Below, in pieces: positions 20,965-32,987 of a stretch of DNA of 64,000 nucleotides. The translations under genes and the position numbers were made by a program. Source of the stretch: Macrolepiota albuminosa (lineage: Eukaryota > Basidiomycota > Agaricomycetes > Agaricales > Agaricaceae); contig JAMWFC010000051.1 in assembly GCA_027475525.1 (NCBI GenBank), positions 2,774,616 to 2,838,615 of the forward strand, written 5' to 3'. Within the stretch, counting starts at the first letter, position 1; every line of letters begins with the position of its first letter. The notes beneath the pieces were generated by a model, which saw only the letters and a program-made list of their open reading frames with translations, did no database searches and had not been told where the DNA came from.

Positions 20965-22035
20965 TGATGACGCCAACTGTGGTTGGGTGCGCTGGACGTA
21001 TACGCAGTACAACGCCATCTCCAGCGCTTGGCATACGTAGTTGTGAGGAGTTCTGACAGAGTCCCGGTGTGCTCGAGTGGAGGTAGTAAAACAATGCGCT
21101 AGATTATAGCGCCTCGGGGGCTACCTGGCAGACGGTAAGCGTCGTGGTTTAGGCAAAGATATCGGAGAAAAGACGAGTAGCGCAGCGTATTGTGCCCGTA
21201 GGTGGCACCGTAAACGATGAAGACGAGATAGACGAAGCTAGCGCCCGACTTAGTGACAAAGTCGAAGGAAGCTAGCGCGAGTTGAACGCTAAGTGTAACT
21301 GTGTGTTCGAGGGGTTGCGATTCGTTGCTATATATATGTAAAGTAGCTATTTTATATACTATGCGCTACCGTGTTTGCCAAGATACGAGCCCATCTGCGG
21401 CGCTACCTCCTAGCGCCTCTCCTCGTGGTTTCCTCTAACGGCGACCTGTCAACGGCGACCTTTTGCACATGGCTGACGGCGACCAATGGCGTTATGACCC
21501 ACGGTGACCAGCGGCAACTCTATATTGACTTAGAATTGTACGAGTCTGCTCACTTTTACTATATCTCCGATTGGCCAAGCTGTTCCGGGGTATGTTCGGA
21601 AAATCCTCGACAGACACCGTGAGCGCTAATGTCAGCGCTACTCATTGTATTAGTTCCTGGCAGGTCCAGATGTCGGATTTAAGTATATCCAGTGCCGCCG
21701 TCATTGATCCTTTTAGACTTCTGATTGAAGTTCCTCGTCAAATGGCAGCGCCTGCTGCTGGCTCCTTCTGGCAGTGATCGGGGTTTAGTTAGAGTCCTCT
21801 CCCGCCGTCGTGTTAGCGTTATGCGTTATGAGCCTTCTTCATCCTTGGGCTAGGTGAAAGGAGTGCGCTGAAGGCCTGGTAGCTAGGGGTTAGGGTAAAT
21901 TTCCACATCCTGTAGTAATTTGCCAGAGCTAGAGCTGCTCTATATTCCCAACTGGTCGCTAGAGTCCTGAATATGTCAAGTGTCGGTTGGCCTATAATGT
22001 CCCTTGATGCGCTCAGTCCGAGTAGAAGCCTATCA
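20965..22035 (-). repeat. 3' LTR of element B (family 1)
   Basis: A 1071-bp LTR, plus-strand TGATGACGCC to GCCTATCA, next to the polypurine block. The 5' LTR is also 1071 bp once its 77-bp duplication is discounted. Confidence 0.93.
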
Positions 22036-22071
22036 TCTCCCCCCAACTGAAAAATTGACTGTCCTCAGTCA
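22036..22071 (-). promoter_or_regulatory. Polypurine tract block of element B
   Basis: Identical to the 36-bp block at 16778 on the minus strand, abutting the LTR. Confidence 0.88.
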
Positions 22072-22124
22072 AACGCCGTCATTAATTTGGCTGCGCTACG
22101 GTCCGTATGATGCCGCCGGCGCCT

Positions 22125-22130
22125 TATAAA
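22125..22130 (+). promoter_or_regulatory. TATA box of antisense gene 1, element B
   Basis: TATAAA in CCGGCGCCTTATAAAAGTCG lies 58 bases before the ATG at 22183. The same sequence stands before gene 1 in E (18613) and C (43217-43222, minus), so gene 1 appears to have its own promoter inside the element. Confidence 0.65.
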
Positions 22131-22182
22131 AGTCGTTTTCTGCACTTCTCCTTCTCGTGTTTTCCTTTCCATCTTTCCCAAC

Positions 22183-24693
22183 ATGTCCACTCCTTTCGAT
22201 GCCTCTGCTCTTCGCAATTTCCTAGCTAAGGCCTCTTATTTATTTGATCGCGCTAAGTCTGTCGGTCCCGCCAATGCGCCACAAACCGTCCCTGGCATTA
22301 TGCAACTCTACCGGCGCTGGCTCGTGGTCCGCGGCTCCGACAGTTCCTGGGAGCGGGGTGCCGAGGTTCGCGAGTGGTGTGTGGCCCGGTACCGTGAATA
22401 CGAAGGTGCCGATTGGTTGCGCCCTTTCGCGGACCTTTTCGTAAGTTTCTAAGTTTGATTTTGGGTTCGTGGCGCTAAGGTTCAGCGCCCATACTAGGCT
22501 CCTTCCCTCTCCGACGAGATTGACGCCCTGCTGGCTAGTACCGAGGTTGGCGAAGTGAGTCCCCTCCTCTTCTTCCTCACATCTTCCATGTTAACCCTGA
22601 GTAGTCGGTTACTACGTCGCCCACCATTGCCAATCTTCCTAGTGCCTTGTCGGCCCCTACCGTTCCTTCTGCTCCGGCCGCTCCTGTTGCTCCTGTTTCC
22701 GTTCTGCCTCCTCCCGTTCTCGATAGTCCTTTTTGTGGCGATGCTTCTCCCGCTTGCCCTGCACCCATCGTCGTTTCTCCCACTCGTACTGCGCCTCCTC
22801 ATTCAGCCATCAAATGGATTGCTGTTACCACCAGTGAGCCCCGGCCCAGACCTACCCATACTATTTCTCGCCTTCCTCCCCGTAACTTTGCCGTCGTTAT
22901 TAACCGCGCGCCCCCTGCTCTCGCTAGCCCTCCTAAACGTACCGTGCGTCCTTGTCTTCTTGCCTTTGGTTCTTCTACTAACTCTGCTTATTAGGTCAAT
23001 CTCCCTGCTCGTGTTGCCCCTTTGTATGTCGTAAGTGTTTCCTTTCAAGATCGCTTGTCTCTAGTGCCTGATCGAGCTCTCCTTAGGCGCCCAACCAAAC
23101 TATGTTTACCGACGCGGAGCTTCGTGATCTGTTGCGCCTTTGTCGCGACACTACCGTTATTGATACCGGCCTCCTGGCTGGTGTCCAAGTACTTGGCGCT
23201 AAGAAGAAGGTTACAGTGGCACCCGTGGAGCACCGCGCTTTTAGGGCGAAGATTGGTGCGGTAAGTACTTGTTTGTCCCTGAAGGGTTGATGACGTCGCT
23301 AAATTCTTTCCCAGTGCGATAAATGCTGGTCTGAAAATGATCCCGAGGGTTGCTGATTTCCTACCGCTTCTCTTCCCTGCTACCGCTGCGATGCGTTGAA
23401 ACGGGGCTGTGCCTTCAATGGGATTTGTACTCGCGAACGTGGTAGGGACGCTATCATGCAGCGCAATTACGAGCGCGCCGTCCTAGTTTGTAACGCCCGG
23501 GCCTTTGTGCTGCAGCAACGCGACCTGGCCGCTACTCGTCAGCCCACTGTGATTAGTGCTGCAAGTCTAGCGCTTCCCATCACCCAAGATGGTACCACCG
23601 TGGCGGCCCCCTTTGCCCGCTCTCCCCGTCGTCCCGTCCCTTCGAAACGTAAGCCCATTGTCGCCTCCCCTAGCAAGAGTCCCGGTAAGCGCCGGGAGCT
23701 AGCGCCTGCTACTCCCGTTGTCTTGTCTTCTACCGAGTCGTCTACTGATAAGGGCGAGGATACCGAGAGGGATGCTGAGGGCAAGGATGACGATGAGGCT
23801 GGGCCTGTAGTCGACACCGATGCGCTATTGGCGGTACGCGCTCTTCTGCTTCGCATTACTCCCCCTATCGCCGCTAACCCTTATCAGAGCGGCCCCAGTG
23901 GTAATCGGTGCGTAGTGTTCGTGTTTTCCTGTTTAGGTTGCGCTAACCTCTTTGTCGCCAGGTCCCCTACTCCTTTGCTTCCGGTCGTCGTGGATATCCC
24001 GCCCACCGAAGATGTCGTGATGGCTGTTGCTGGCGCTACCCCTGCTCCCAAGCCTGTCGCGGCTAGCGCCTCCCCCGTCGCCCTTCCTATTACACCATCT
24101 CTTACCCCTCCTCGTAGCCTCTCTTCTTTCCCCAGTACTCGCGAGTCCTCTACCGCGCCTGAGTCCAAAGGGACCTTAGTAGCTCAGGGCAAGCGCCGCC
24201 GCCGCTGGAGGTACTTGCCTTCCTATGGCATCCGCCTTTCTTCCGCTAGGGCCATGTCCCCAGGTGATGAGCGCCATGAATGGACCCCCCGTGCTCCCGT
24301 AACCGTTCGAGTAAGTCTGCCTTTCCTAGTTAGTTCGCCTCTCCGCTGACCTCCGCTAAGTTCGATCCTTTTTGGACTCCTCCCCCCGCCATGCGCGTTT
24401 CCGGCAATGCCTATCCTTGGCTTGGGGATGAGTTCTCTTATCCTGTCACTCCCCTTCGTCCTGCCGCCGATCTCCATCAACAACTTCGCCAGGTCGAGGA
24501 CGCGACCGACGTCATCGGTAGCAAACTCGCCCTCCTCCGTCCTTGTGTCTCCACCTTAGCGCGCCGTGAGCTCCTCCTGCTTGAGCTCCATGACGACATC
24601 ACTGATGCGCTTGAGTGGCAAGCGAGTAACGCCATTCAAGACGGGGACTTGCTTCCATTGGGTGATCCCGCTCCCTCCGCGTCTGATGCGTAG
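22183..24693 (+). pseudogene. Antisense gene 1 of element B (zinc-cluster-like), one nonsense codon
   Basis: Exons inferred from GT-AG sites with kept phase: 22183-22440 (86 codons), 22498-22554 (19), 22605-22943 (113, Pro-rich), 22995-23030 (12), 23087-23260 (58, FTDAELRDLL), 23315 to about 23835, further pieces to 24310, and 24361-24693. The cysteine cluster starts at 23315 (CDKCWSENDPEGC). TGA at 23354-23356 replaces the Trp of C and E right after its third cysteine. After the cluster come basic, then acidic low-complexity stretches, and a C-terminal domain (MRVSGNAYPWLGDEFSYPV) with helices ending EWQASNAIQDGDLLPLGD. Exons 1, 2, 4 and 5 have counterparts of like length in F, exon 5 being 58 codons in both. 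The role is unknown; a DNA-binding regulator is one reading of the cluster. Confidence 0.78.
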
Positions 24694-25220
24694 TCGCCGG
24701 CCCGTAGCGCTTCGAATTTTTGTGGACTTTGAAAATTTTGATACGTAGTCTGTGATAGCCATACTAAAAATAAACGCTCCCCTCCCCTTGTTTTGAAATC
24801 GTCAGTTTGTAAGTAATCAAAATATAAAGTAAGAAAAAGGGGAAACGCTCAGTAAATCATCATGGCGTAAAAACCCCTATTACCAGCGCGACCCAATAGC
24901 CAATATCGCGCCAGCCTAGGAAGAAATAGGTATCGTCTGTAGAAAAATAAGTCGATTCATGCAAGAAGTTTTAATGTATAAGAAATAGAGTGCCACTGAT
25001 CGCTTGTGGTTATTTGGTGATGGTGGCTATAAGCGCTAGATCTTGAAGGTTAATTCCCTCTTTGTACGACCTAAAATGGTTTCCAGCGCATCCTATTGGT
25101 TCGTGTCTGCGTCAGGGTCCAAGCCCCTTGAGAAGTGCCCTCCCACGCTGTCGCTAGTTGAAACACCGTCCGAGTCCTATAAATTGCCCATGCCTCGACA
25201 GCATCTCATCAGTCTTTGCG
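24694..25220. other. Spacer between antisense genes 1 and 2, element B
   Basis: No gene was seen. It holds the shared motif at 24833-24868 and, at its right end, a TATAAA at 25178-25183, 43 bases before the gene 2 ATG. Confidence 0.6.
24833..24868 (-). promoter_or_regulatory. Conserved inter-gene motif, copy in B
   Basis: The reverse complement carries GATGATTTACTGAGCGTTTC, as at 13981. It lies 140 bases after the gene 1 stop. Confidence 0.6.
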
Positions 25221-25732
25221 ATGGAAAGCCCAACCGGCATCGTGTGGACTGCCCGTTGTGATCGTGCTCACGTCGTAATTGATCCCCCCACTTTCCTGGA
25301 ACGCGCTACCTCGTTCTTCCACCACTACCCAGCGGTTGGCGTACCCGGACTGACCGACGGAGTCGTTGAATTAGGTCGTCGCTGCCAGCTACTTCGTGTA
25401 GCCTGTGAGATCTGGAACGATGACCTGCCGTTGACCCGTTTCGGTATGGAGAAAAACTGGAGTCGGATTTTTCAGGTGTGCTATTGCCTTTTTCGCCCTC
25501 CTTCTCTTCTGATAGTCTCCAAATCAAGCAAATCGCGACCAAGGAAACGAAAGAACGTCTTGAGCTGCTGCTGGAGGAGAGTCACTACCTGGTTTGTCAT
25601 TTTATTACCTCTTTTCTTCCTTCTAACGCGTCGCTTCGCTAGGCGCCTCGCTCGTCTACCGGTGGCCGGCTTTTTCGTGGTCCTGCTGAAGGCTGGAGGC
25701 CTCCCAGGCCTCTCCTTCTGCCCGGGCCTTGA
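25221..25732 (+). CDS. Antisense gene 2 of element B, small spliced gene of unknown function
   Basis: The ATG at 25221 follows TATAAA at 25178. Exons 25221-25475 (85 codons), 25529-25591 (21) and 25643-25732 (30 with stop) give a protein of about 135 residues. Exon 1 has PPTFLERATSFFHHYP and ELGRRCQLLRVACEIW; exon 2 a helix RLELLLEESHYL; exon 3 a basic tail with TGGRLFRGPAEGW. The same exon sizes and the same end occur in C, and a diverged copy in E, so the splicing model is supported by comparison. No signal peptide, membrane segment or known domain was recognised. Confidence 0.7.
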
Positions 25733-25742
25733 TGCTTGTCCG

Positions 25743-25896
25743 TCTCCCATGTCGTTTATGTAAGTCGGCTCCTTCTTTTCCGTGGCGCCACCGGGCTGAC
25801 AGATTTTGGCTAGTTGATTTCTCCCATGTCGTTTATGTAAGTCGGCTCCTTCTTTTCCGTGGCGCCACCGGGCTGACAGATTTTGGCTAGTTGATT
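25743..25896. repeat. 77-bp tandem duplication between genes 2 and 3 of B
   Basis: Copies 25743-25819 and 25820-25896 appear identical; single copy in C (about 39440-39530). Confidence 0.92.
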
Positions 25897-26046
25897 TTTT
25901 TTGTCGTAGTTATATGAAATGCATCACTGCCTCCCCCCCCTCATGATTGTTTTGCGCATGTAAGAGTTCCCAAGTATCTGCGACCCTGCACGTAGCTTGA
26001 GGTATTTTATGGGTTCTGGCGCTGTTAACCCAGTTAGTATCATATC

Positions 26047-26771
26047 ATGCCAGAACCTTCCCTCCTTCTTGATGACCCCGTACTCGTTCACCGGCCTCTC
26101 ATCCTAGATCGCCTCGAGCGTTTTCTTGTGTCGATGCCTGACGGCGGCTTTCCGCAAGAGAACAGCAACATATTGACTCTTGTGCGCCGGTACCGGATCC
26201 TGCTAGCGGCCTCCGCCGAATGGGAGATAGATACAGACCCGGCTCTAGTCACCGTAAACCCTTTATTACCGCCCGCTTTTAGGTTAATGCTTATGCGTGT
26301 CATAGGAGCAGACCATTACTGGTACCGCTTCGAGTCTTCATAGTCTTCTCCACGAGACCGGGGGTTTGGTTAGTGCCTATACCCCCTTTTTGCCTGGCTT
26401 CAGTTAGCTAACTCCCTGCCTTTTTCTAGAGCCTTTCCTGGCTCCCCCTTCCGGTTCTTGTTGACATTAACGCTAGTAGAGCCGTACTCGACTGTGTCAT
26501 AGTTCCTTTCACAGCTTTAGAGCGTCGCTTGGACAAGGTCGGGTGGTACTCGTCTCCTACTCGTTCCGCCGCTCCCCCGGGTCCTTCCCGCGCTCCACCT
26601 ACAATCGCTCTTCCCGTGCCTCCTCCTCACGCTCCCGTGCCTCCTCCTCCAGTCGCTCCTCCCACGCCGCCTAACGCTGCCATACGTCCCCCTTCCGGTG
26701 CTCCTCCTGCCTATAGGCGACACAAGGAGCGAGTCAAGGGCCCTCGTCGGCGGTCTTCATCGTTGTCTTAA
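26047..26771 (+). CDS. Antisense gene 3 of element B, proline-rich protein of unknown function
   Basis: ATG 26047 (MPEPSLLLDDPVLVHRPL) opens an exon with LTLVRRYRILLAASAEWEID. The first exon seems to end at a GTAAAC donor after about 26250. The last exon reads WLPLPVLVD and VIVPFTALERRLD, then a Pro/Ala-rich tail (APPTPPNAAIRPP) and a basic end RRHKERVKGPRRRSSSLS, stop at 26771. C has a near-identical gene; E has the same beginning and the VIIPFTPL segment. The middle exon boundaries are uncertain. It converges with pol, whose stop is 140 bases away. Confidence 0.6.
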
Positions 26772-26910
26772 ACTTGGTAGTCAAGTACAGTTCGGTAGTG
26801 CTGCATGTATTAGTACTGTCAGTTTATGCACCCCTTTCGTGATTACTAGCACATGCTTTAAGTCCGAAACAGGGGGCGCTAACCACTGGCACCTCATTTC
26901 CTGTGGTCTT

Positions 26911-29900
26911 TTATTGTTCCTCTTCGTCATCAGGAGTGACCTTGTCATCGTCCACCAACTCAGTCTCTTCAAGCTCTCGCAGTTTGGCCGTGTCAATGTC
27001 TAGCGCCGGTAAAGGTAGTGGAATGTGTTCGCGCGCTAAGTAGGGAATGAGTTGAAACGCCGCTACCAGTCGATGCAAAACCGAGCCGTCCAACTCGCAG
27101 AGTACGTAGGCTCCTCCCCTATTGCGAGAAACTACTATGAGGGGCCCTAGGTATCGAGGTCGCATCTTTTTGTTATGGGTTACTTCGATTTTCGAGTTGC
27201 GCATTAGCACTAAGGCGCCAGCTGTAAAGTTGTAGTCTCGGATAGTAGCGCTATGCTCGCTTTCAAATCGTAATGCGGCTTGTCGTCTAGCTTGAAATAC
27301 CACCTCATGTAGGCACTCTAGATCCTCCATGCATCGTTGTAAGTCGATGGCGCGCCTAGCGATAAGGTCGGTAGAGGACAGGATTGAGTTAGGTGGTGGT
27401 TGTAGGTATGTTGCCTCCACAATGTCTGCTGGAAGCAGGGGATGGGTGCCAGTCGCCGCGTAGTAGGGAGAGCAGCCCATCCTCTTCCGTACAGTAACTC
27501 GTTCAGACCAAAAGACCGAATAAGTCGCTTCGCTCCAGCGACTTTCGTCGCCGTCTACCGCCTTAAATAGCGCCTGTCATACGTCAAAATGTGGCCTTTC
27601 CACTATACCGTTAGCGCGTTTATTGTATCCTGAGATCCGAATATGTTGTATGTTGTATTTCTTAGCGAGGTAGGTAAGCGCCTTAACTATCGGCGCTCCG
27701 TTGTCTGTAACAATCTCGTGAAGGGCTCCCCATCTGCAAATAACATCTTCGAAGAGCCACTTAGCTATAGCATCGGTATTTTCCCGCTGGAGCATACGGA
27801 ACTCCGGCCAATGTACCAAAGAACACCTTCCCTGGATAATGTACTTGTAGCGCCCCGACTTGGGCATGTGCATAGTGTCGATATATATTTTTCCGAACAA
27901 GGGTGCTGGAGTCGCTACGGTTGGGGGAATAAGGACTTGGCGCGTCTGTTGGATTTGGCAGAGATGACAAGTACAAATATACCATGCGATATCGGCGCTA
28001 ACTTAAGGCCACCAAAAATGTTCCAATAAATTTGCCCGCGTCGCGTAGAGTCCTCGATGTCCCAAGTCATGCATAGTGCGCAAAATCCTGACACGGCCCT
28101 CTGGCTTGATTACTAATTTGTGAGCGCCAGACCTATTTCGTCGCCAAAGCCGATTTTCAACCATAAAGAAAGTCGTTGCATATCGAATGAAGGTGGCGTA
28201 TTCCGTGTCCGTAAGGTCTGATGGTCGGCGCAAATCCTGTAACCATTTCCTATTGCATATCGAATGAAGGTGGCGTATTCCGTGTCCGTAAGGTCTGATG
28301 GTCGGCGCAAATCCTGTAACCATTTCCTAACCTGTTCAACTCGTTGGTCTTCTGACTTAGCCTTGGCGCTACGAGGTACCGCCGAATATGGAAGGTTGCG
28401 ACTATCTTTCCGTAAGAGTCTTGGTTCCTTGACTATCTTTAGATCATTATGCGGCTTAGCGACGTTATAGATACTGGCCGTGTAAAAAGTCGATGGAGCC
28501 TGATACGGTTTAGGTTGGTACGGAATGATAGGGTGTAGCCAGATCGAGATAGGTTGGTCTTCGCGAAGGGCCAAAATAGGCAATTGAATAATATGTATGA
28601 AACCGTGCAACCGGTCAATCCAGTCGTCAAATACATCGTTATCGCTTTTGTCTAGCGCTTCGTCCTCCGGCTGCCTAGGTCGCCTAGATAGTCCATCAGG
28701 TCCGTGAAACGCACTCTTAACATGCACGAGCTCGAAGTGGAACATTAATATCGCTACTACCCAGCGATTCATGCTAGCCGAAGGTTGAATGTCTGGGTTC
28801 TGAAGCATCCCTTTGATGTAGCGTGCATCGACTTCGACGATCAGGTTTCGAACCCCAATAAGATACATGCGTAGCGCCTGAAACGCTCGAAACAATCCGT
28901 ATAATTCCAGTTTGGGCTGGCTATAGCGCGACTCTCTGTCGTTAAGGGTAATTGATCCGAAGCGATGGTAGCGTCTGATTTTTCGATTCGCGCTATCACA
29001 TTGACATAAAAAGAAGCCGACCACGATGTAAGAGGTGTCGACGGCAAGTATAACTGGATCGGATGTAGTATAATCGATGGGTACCAATGGCTTCGCTTCC
29101 TGCAGCGCCTTCACTAAGTCTTTTTGGGCGTTAATTTGGTCGGGTCCGAATTCGAAGGGGACCCCTGAACAAGTTAAGCGATTTAGCACATGCGCTCAAT
29201 GTGAAAAATGGTGTATGAACATGCGCAGCACGCCTACCGTGCCTAGAAACACGCAAACTTCCGAGAGGTTATGGCAGACTCCCCACTTCTCTAGAAGCGC
29301 TAATCGGCTCTCCTCAGGGATCCTGCCTTCTGGCGTGCAAACGTGTCCTAAAATTTTAAATTGAGGCACGCAAAGAACCAACTTGTGTCCTGAGAACGTT
29401 CCACCACAATATTTCATACGCTGGAGCACCCGGTTAACCAATTGGAAGAAGTCCCATAGTGCCATGCGGATATTAGGATTTTCCGGGTGCACTTCTGGCT
29501 TACCATCTACAAGGCGCCAATCTTTTGGGCCCTTAACGCCTACATCGTTGATAAAGCTAAGCACATGGTGGGGTATTTTGGGTTGTAGAATAAACGTAAT
29601 GTCATCGTGGAATATGGGTACCAAATTAGACCATCCCATGGGAAGTGTAACCAGTCGTAGCGCTCCGAATGGCGTTTGAAATGTCGTTAAGTCATGAGAG
29701 GAAGGGTGAATTAAGCGCTCGTCATAGCCCACGTATAGATCCAGGGTAGCACCACATATTCTTTCCGCGAACGATTCAGCGACGTGATTGGGGAAGGGCG
29801 GTACCTCTGAATGACGAATCGTGACTTTGTTTAGCGGCTCCAAACTGTGAACTATACGTAGCTTTCCATTTTTTTTCAGTACACAAAACCATCGTGATCG

Positions 29901-30689
29901 GTATGCCGAATTGGAAGGCTCGTAAACTCCTGCCGCTATTTTGGAACAAATAATTTGGCAAACTTCAGCTTCAATACCCGGTGGTATAGGTCGGTTATGC
30001 TCGGTCCAAGGCACGTGAGGTATCGTCGGTATAACCACTGGTGGAAAGAAGTCAGTTCTAAGTTTACCGCGTTCGGAATCCTCCCAAGCAAATGCTTCGT
30101 TTTGTTTTCGCATAATGTCGGTCAATACATCTAGTTCCGCCGTCGATAGAAAGCCTGTATCGTGGGCGCTAAGGAATAGCGCCCGTCGTTCTTCCGTAAA
30201 TCGTCCGGTAGGCTCGAAGGGTGGTGGGTTTGGATTAAGTTCGGGAAGGGTCGCTAATGGGTTTCCAATGATCTTTCTTTCGATGCAAAATTCTTCGGGT
30301 ATGCCGCTCGCTACCGGTTTCGTTTTAAGCGCTACTGGCTTGTATTTCTTTTTAACCTGAACCCCTTTGCGCTTAGGGGTACTGTTGTTAGCAAACATAT
30401 TATAAATGGAGCTCTGGTTTCTAGCAAAACCGGATATCAAAGGTTCTTTAGCATCAGGAGTAGAAACGAAATAAGTGTCTGTCAAAAGGTTTTCAGTAAT
30501 ATCGGATGCAGTGAGGTATAAGTAGGATAAAGCTTTGCTAGTAAGCGACGTAGAAATGTTCAAGATTTCAGGGGCTAAAGGGGTATGTGATATAAAGGTT
30601 ACTTGCCCAGTCCGATGATTATAGTCCAAGATAAGCGCTTCATCTCCATGATCCTCATCACTCATCTCCTCGATGGCGTCAGAAAACAC
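26911..30689 (-). pseudogene. pol: pol of element B, with nonsense codons
   Basis: Same domain order as A's pol, in the family-1 version. RT has VTLPMGWSN and FINDVG in place of FIDDV, so the first catalytic Asp is Asn here. Stops replace CGA near 29192, CAA in the integrase near 28005, and Arg near 27579. A 77-bp duplication at 28176-28329 shifts the frame in the RNase H-integrase linker. The end reads DDEEEQ at 26911. The element is therefore unlikely to make its own polymerase. Confidence 0.85.
28176..28329. repeat. 77-bp tandem duplication in pol of B
   Basis: Copies 28176-28252 and 28253-28329 appear identical; C and E have one copy. Confidence 0.92.
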
Positions 30690-31344
30690 TCGCAGGGTTC
30701 GTCGCTAACGTAAGGTCGCTTTCTCAGTCCTGGCTTCTGGAACCGTCCTCGAGGAAATGTCGGTACCATTCTCCTGACTCCAGAATTGGGGTCGCTAATA
30801 GTTAGCGTCGTTTCCTCCTCGGACGTCGTTTTGACTACTGATTGTGCTAGCACATCGAAGGGCCTTCCTAATAATAAATCGTAGGCAGGCGATCTGAGTA
30901 TGTGAATTTGCAAATAGAACGTAAGATCGCCTATAGCACATGGCACGTTCCGAGCCATCCCCAAGGATCGATCAATCGTGCCGTTAGTGCTCTGCATGTT
31001 AAGAATGATCGTTGGATCGTAAATGATACCCAGCTCGTTAGCGACGTCGGCAGCCATTGAAATAATCTGTGATCCGCTGTCCACGATAGATTCTATCTCG
31101 CTTTTTCCATCAACTGTCAACATAATCGAGCGAATCGCATGAGAGTCTTGGGCTACAGTTAAGATGGCGGGATCGTCGCTAGATCTTAGCGATTTTAGGT
31201 ATGTTTCGACCGGGTCAACGGACGTGGCTTCCTTAGGTGGTGCGACCTCTTCCTTGGTTTCTGGGGCTACCGTCTCAGTTATATACGCGAAACCAGGCAG
31301 CGCGTCGTCACATTTGTCCACCGTTGCTACATTGTTAGCTACGT
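30662..31344 (-). CDS. Gag C-terminus and protease of element B, cut by element C
   Basis: The frame starts at the junction with C (31344) and encodes the end of gag (DALPGFAYITETVAPE) and an aspartic protease with DSGSQIISMAAD near 31080. It ends at 30662, overlapping pol by 28 bases in the -1 relation. The preceding part of the same frame is at 44382-45985 on the other side of C. Confidence 0.82.
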
Positions 31345-32491
31345 TGATAGGCTTCTACTCGGACTGAGCGCATCAAGAGACATTATAGGCCAACCGACAC
31401 TTGACGTATTCAGGACTCTAGCGACCAGTTGGGAATATAGAGCAGCTCTAGCTCTGGCAAATTACTACAGGATGTAGAAACTTATCCTAACCCCTAGCTA
31501 CCAGGCCTACAGCGCACTCCTTTCACCTAGCCCAAGGACGAAGGAGGCTCATAACGTATAGCGCTAACACAACGACGGGAGAGGACTATAACTAAACCCC
31601 GATCACTTCCAGAAGGAGCCAGCAGCAGGCGCTGCCATTGGATGAGGCACTTCAATCAGAAGTCTAAAGGGATCAATGACGGCGGCACTGGATATACTTA
31701 AATCCGACATCTGGACCTGATAGGAACTAATACAATGAGTAGCGCTGACATTAGCGCTCACGGCGTCTGTCGAGGATTTTCCGACCATACCCCGGAACGG
31801 CCTGGCCAATCGGAGTTATAGAAAAGTGAGCAGACTCGTACAACTCTAAGTCAATATAGAGTCACCGCAGGTCGCCGTGGGTCATAACACCGTTGGTCGC
31901 CATCAGCCATGTGCACAAGGTCGCCGTTGACAGGTCGCCGTTAGAGTAAACCACGAGGAGAGGCGCTAGGAGGTAGCGCCGCAGATGGATTTGTATCTTG
32001 GCAAACACAGTAGCGCACTGTATATAAAATAGCTACTTTTCATGTATATAACAACGAATCGCAACCTCTCGAACTCACAGTTACACTTAGCGTTCAACTC
32101 GCGCTAGCTTCCTTCGACTTCGTCCCTAAGTCGGGCACTAGCTTTGTCTATTTCGTCTTCATCGTTTACGGTGCCACCTACGGGCACAATACACGGCGCT
32201 ATTCGTCTTTTCTCCAATATTCTTGCCTAAACTACGACGCTTACCGTCTGCCAGGTAGCCCCCGAGGTGCTATAATCTAGCGCATCGTTTTACTACTTCC
32301 ACTCGAGCACACCGGGACCCTGTCAGGACTCCTCACAACTACGAAGCTATAATCTAGCGCATCGTTTTACTACTTCCACTCGAGCACACCGGGACCCTGT
32401 CAGGACTCCTCACAACTACGAACGCCAAGCGCTGGAGACGGCATTGTACTGCGTATACGTCCAGCGCACCCAACCACAGTTGGCGTCATCA
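31345..32491 (+). repeat. 5' LTR of element C (family 1)
   Basis: TGATAGGCTTCT to GGCGTCATCA; 1147 bp including the duplication 32269-32422. Only a few differences, mostly transitions, separate it from the 3' LTR. Confidence 0.93.
32269..32422. repeat. 77-bp tandem duplication in 5' LTR of C
   Basis: Copies 32269-32345 and 32346-32422 appear identical; the 3' LTR has one copy. Confidence 0.93.
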
Positions 32492-32494
32492 TTT

Positions 32495-32515
32495 TGGAGC
32501 CCACCGCGAGGGTTC
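32495..32515 (+). other. Primer-binding site of element C
   Basis: TGGAGCCCACCGCGAGGGTT starts 3 bases after the LTR, as in A. Confidence 0.6.
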
Positions 32516-32834
32516 TTCTGAGACAGAATTCCGCCAGAAACTCGAGCCCAGCGACAGCGCCGCCTCCTGTTGGAGAGCGCGCTTGAACCAAGTACCACCG
32601 AATCACCACACTTACCAGGCGCGCTACCGAGACAGACTTTGGATCAGGAGCTTGAGGCCGCACCAGACAGCTTAGCCGAGAGCTTTTTCCCGTTTTCCCG
32701 ACCATTTGAATACTTAGCAGGCGAAAACCATACGCCGCTTACGCCTCTAGAAGAGTTATCTAGGCTATTATCGCCAGAACCTAGCGACTCGGAGCTAACT
32801 GAGCCGGTACCTACGACATCGACACTAAGTAACA

Positions 32835-32987
32835 CGAGCACCACCACCCTTCCTACCTCGACAAATACACCTATCGGTATGGAACAGCCGAACAATCAGC
32901 GCATGCCACCCCGAGCACCACCACCCTTCCTACCTCGACAAATACACCTATCGGTATGGAACACCGAACAATCAGCGCATGCCACCC
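32835..32987. repeat. 77/76-bp tandem duplication at gag start of C
   Basis: Copies 32835-32911 and 32912-32987 differ by a one-base deletion in the second. The duplication creates two gag ATGs (32879 and 32956); B has its own separate duplication near this point. Confidence 0.88.

Noticed and set aside
18670..24693. Calling gene 1 copies independent host genes
   Set aside because: Every copy sits at the same place between polypurine block and pol of an LTR element, always antisense.
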